From contig JAUXOH010000297.1 in assembly GCA_030682505.1 (NCBI GenBank), positions 1-5,773 of the forward strand: a stretch of DNA of 5,773 nt, written 5' to 3'. Positions 5,478 through 5,773 of this stretch are shown one piece after another. This DNA comes from Candidatus Didemnitutus sp. (GTDB taxonomy: Bacteria > Verrucomicrobiota > Verrucomicrobiia > Opitutales > Opitutaceae). The first letter of the stretch is position 1. Every line of letters starts with the position of its first letter. The translations under genes were made by a program, and so were the position numbers. The notes beneath the pieces were generated by a model. It was not told the origin of the DNA, searched no databases, and saw only the letters and a list, made by a program, of their open reading frames with translations.

Positions 5478-5773
5478 CAATGCCTTGAGCGGACCGAGTT
5501 TGACCTCGAAACGCTCATCATAGGGGGTGACGCGTTTGAAGTCGGTGCGGGTCATCGCCGTTCGGCCGCCCACCGGTACAAACAGCACCGAAGCCTGCCC
5601 ATCCGCGGTGATCGCGGTTACTGTCGGTCCAAACTCAGGCAGCACGCGCGCGAACTGCATCTGCGCTTCTCCAGACTTGACCTTCACGATGCCGGCGACG
5701 CGAAACGAACTCCGCAGTTTTACATCAATCAAGCGCAACGATTCGGTCGCCCGCTCGATTCTGACGAAGACTT
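5469..5773 (-). CDS. Unrecognised protein, 5' end beyond the window
   Basis: The frame is open from the right edge of the window to TGA at 5471-5469, giving 100 visible residues. The only start-like codon near the edge is TTG at 5738, but coding frame continues upstream of it (VFVRIERATES), so the true start is probably outside the window. The visible part alternates short hydrophobic and polar strands, for example FRVAGIVKVKSG and ASVLFVPVGG, and ends in KLGPLKALDF. This suggests a small beta-rich C-terminal region. There is no Cys, no membrane segment and no family I recognise. It lies 78 bp upstream of the HDOD gene on the same strand and may share its transcript. Confidence 0.6.
   Translation of the reverse strand, partial: VFVRIERATESLRLIDVKLRSSFRVAGIVKVKSGEAQMQFARVLPEFGPTVTAITADGQASVLFVPVGGRTAMTRTDFKRVTPYDERFEVKLGPLKALDF

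Overview
The window is GC-rich and densely coded. It holds four complete protein genes, one gene cut by the right edge, and short intergenic regions. I see no rRNA, tRNA, CRISPR array or insertion sequence. The overall style (high GC, a large secreted Ig-like repeat protein, a membrane-anchored helical-repeat protein with a Cys-rich head, HDOD and DUF456 proteins, poor Shine-Dalgarno sequences) would suit a Gram-negative such as an Opitutales-type member of the Verrucomicrobiota. That placement is an inference from recollection of similar proteins, not a search result.

Layout. Positions 8-2227 (+) encode a 739-residue secreted protein: signal peptide, an N-terminal beta-rich region, four tandem Ig-like modules of about 102-106 residues, and a C-terminal PxKF-like domain interrupted by a Cys/Asn-Gly/poly-Asp insert. 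A strong intrinsic terminator follows at 2251-2277, and its T-run overlaps the stop codon of the convergent gene. Positions 2276-3766 (-) encode a 496-residue protein with a five-Cys N-terminal head, one membrane helix and a TPR/alpha-solenoid tail. The 234-bp divergent spacer 3767-4000 holds a rightward terminator-like hairpin just upstream of the next gene, two upstream segments that could compete for its 3' arm, and on the minus strand a possible 19-codon leader ORF. Positions 4001-4504 (+) encode a DUF456 membrane protein. It converges with an HDOD-domain protein at 4548-5390 (-) whose HD metal-site residues look replaced. Upstream of that, on the same strand, lies the 3' part of an unrecognised gene (5469 to the window edge).

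How the genes relate: nothing here forms a clear pathway. Only the HDOD gene and the truncated gene share strand and close spacing (78 bp) and could be co-transcribed. The other pairs are convergent or divergent and probably work independently. The most interesting points are the PxKF-like domain split by a repeat-rich insert, the near-identical third and fourth Ig-like modules, the Cys-headed membrane solenoid protein, and the possible attenuator or small RNA before the DUF456 gene. I found no convincing new multi-gene system.
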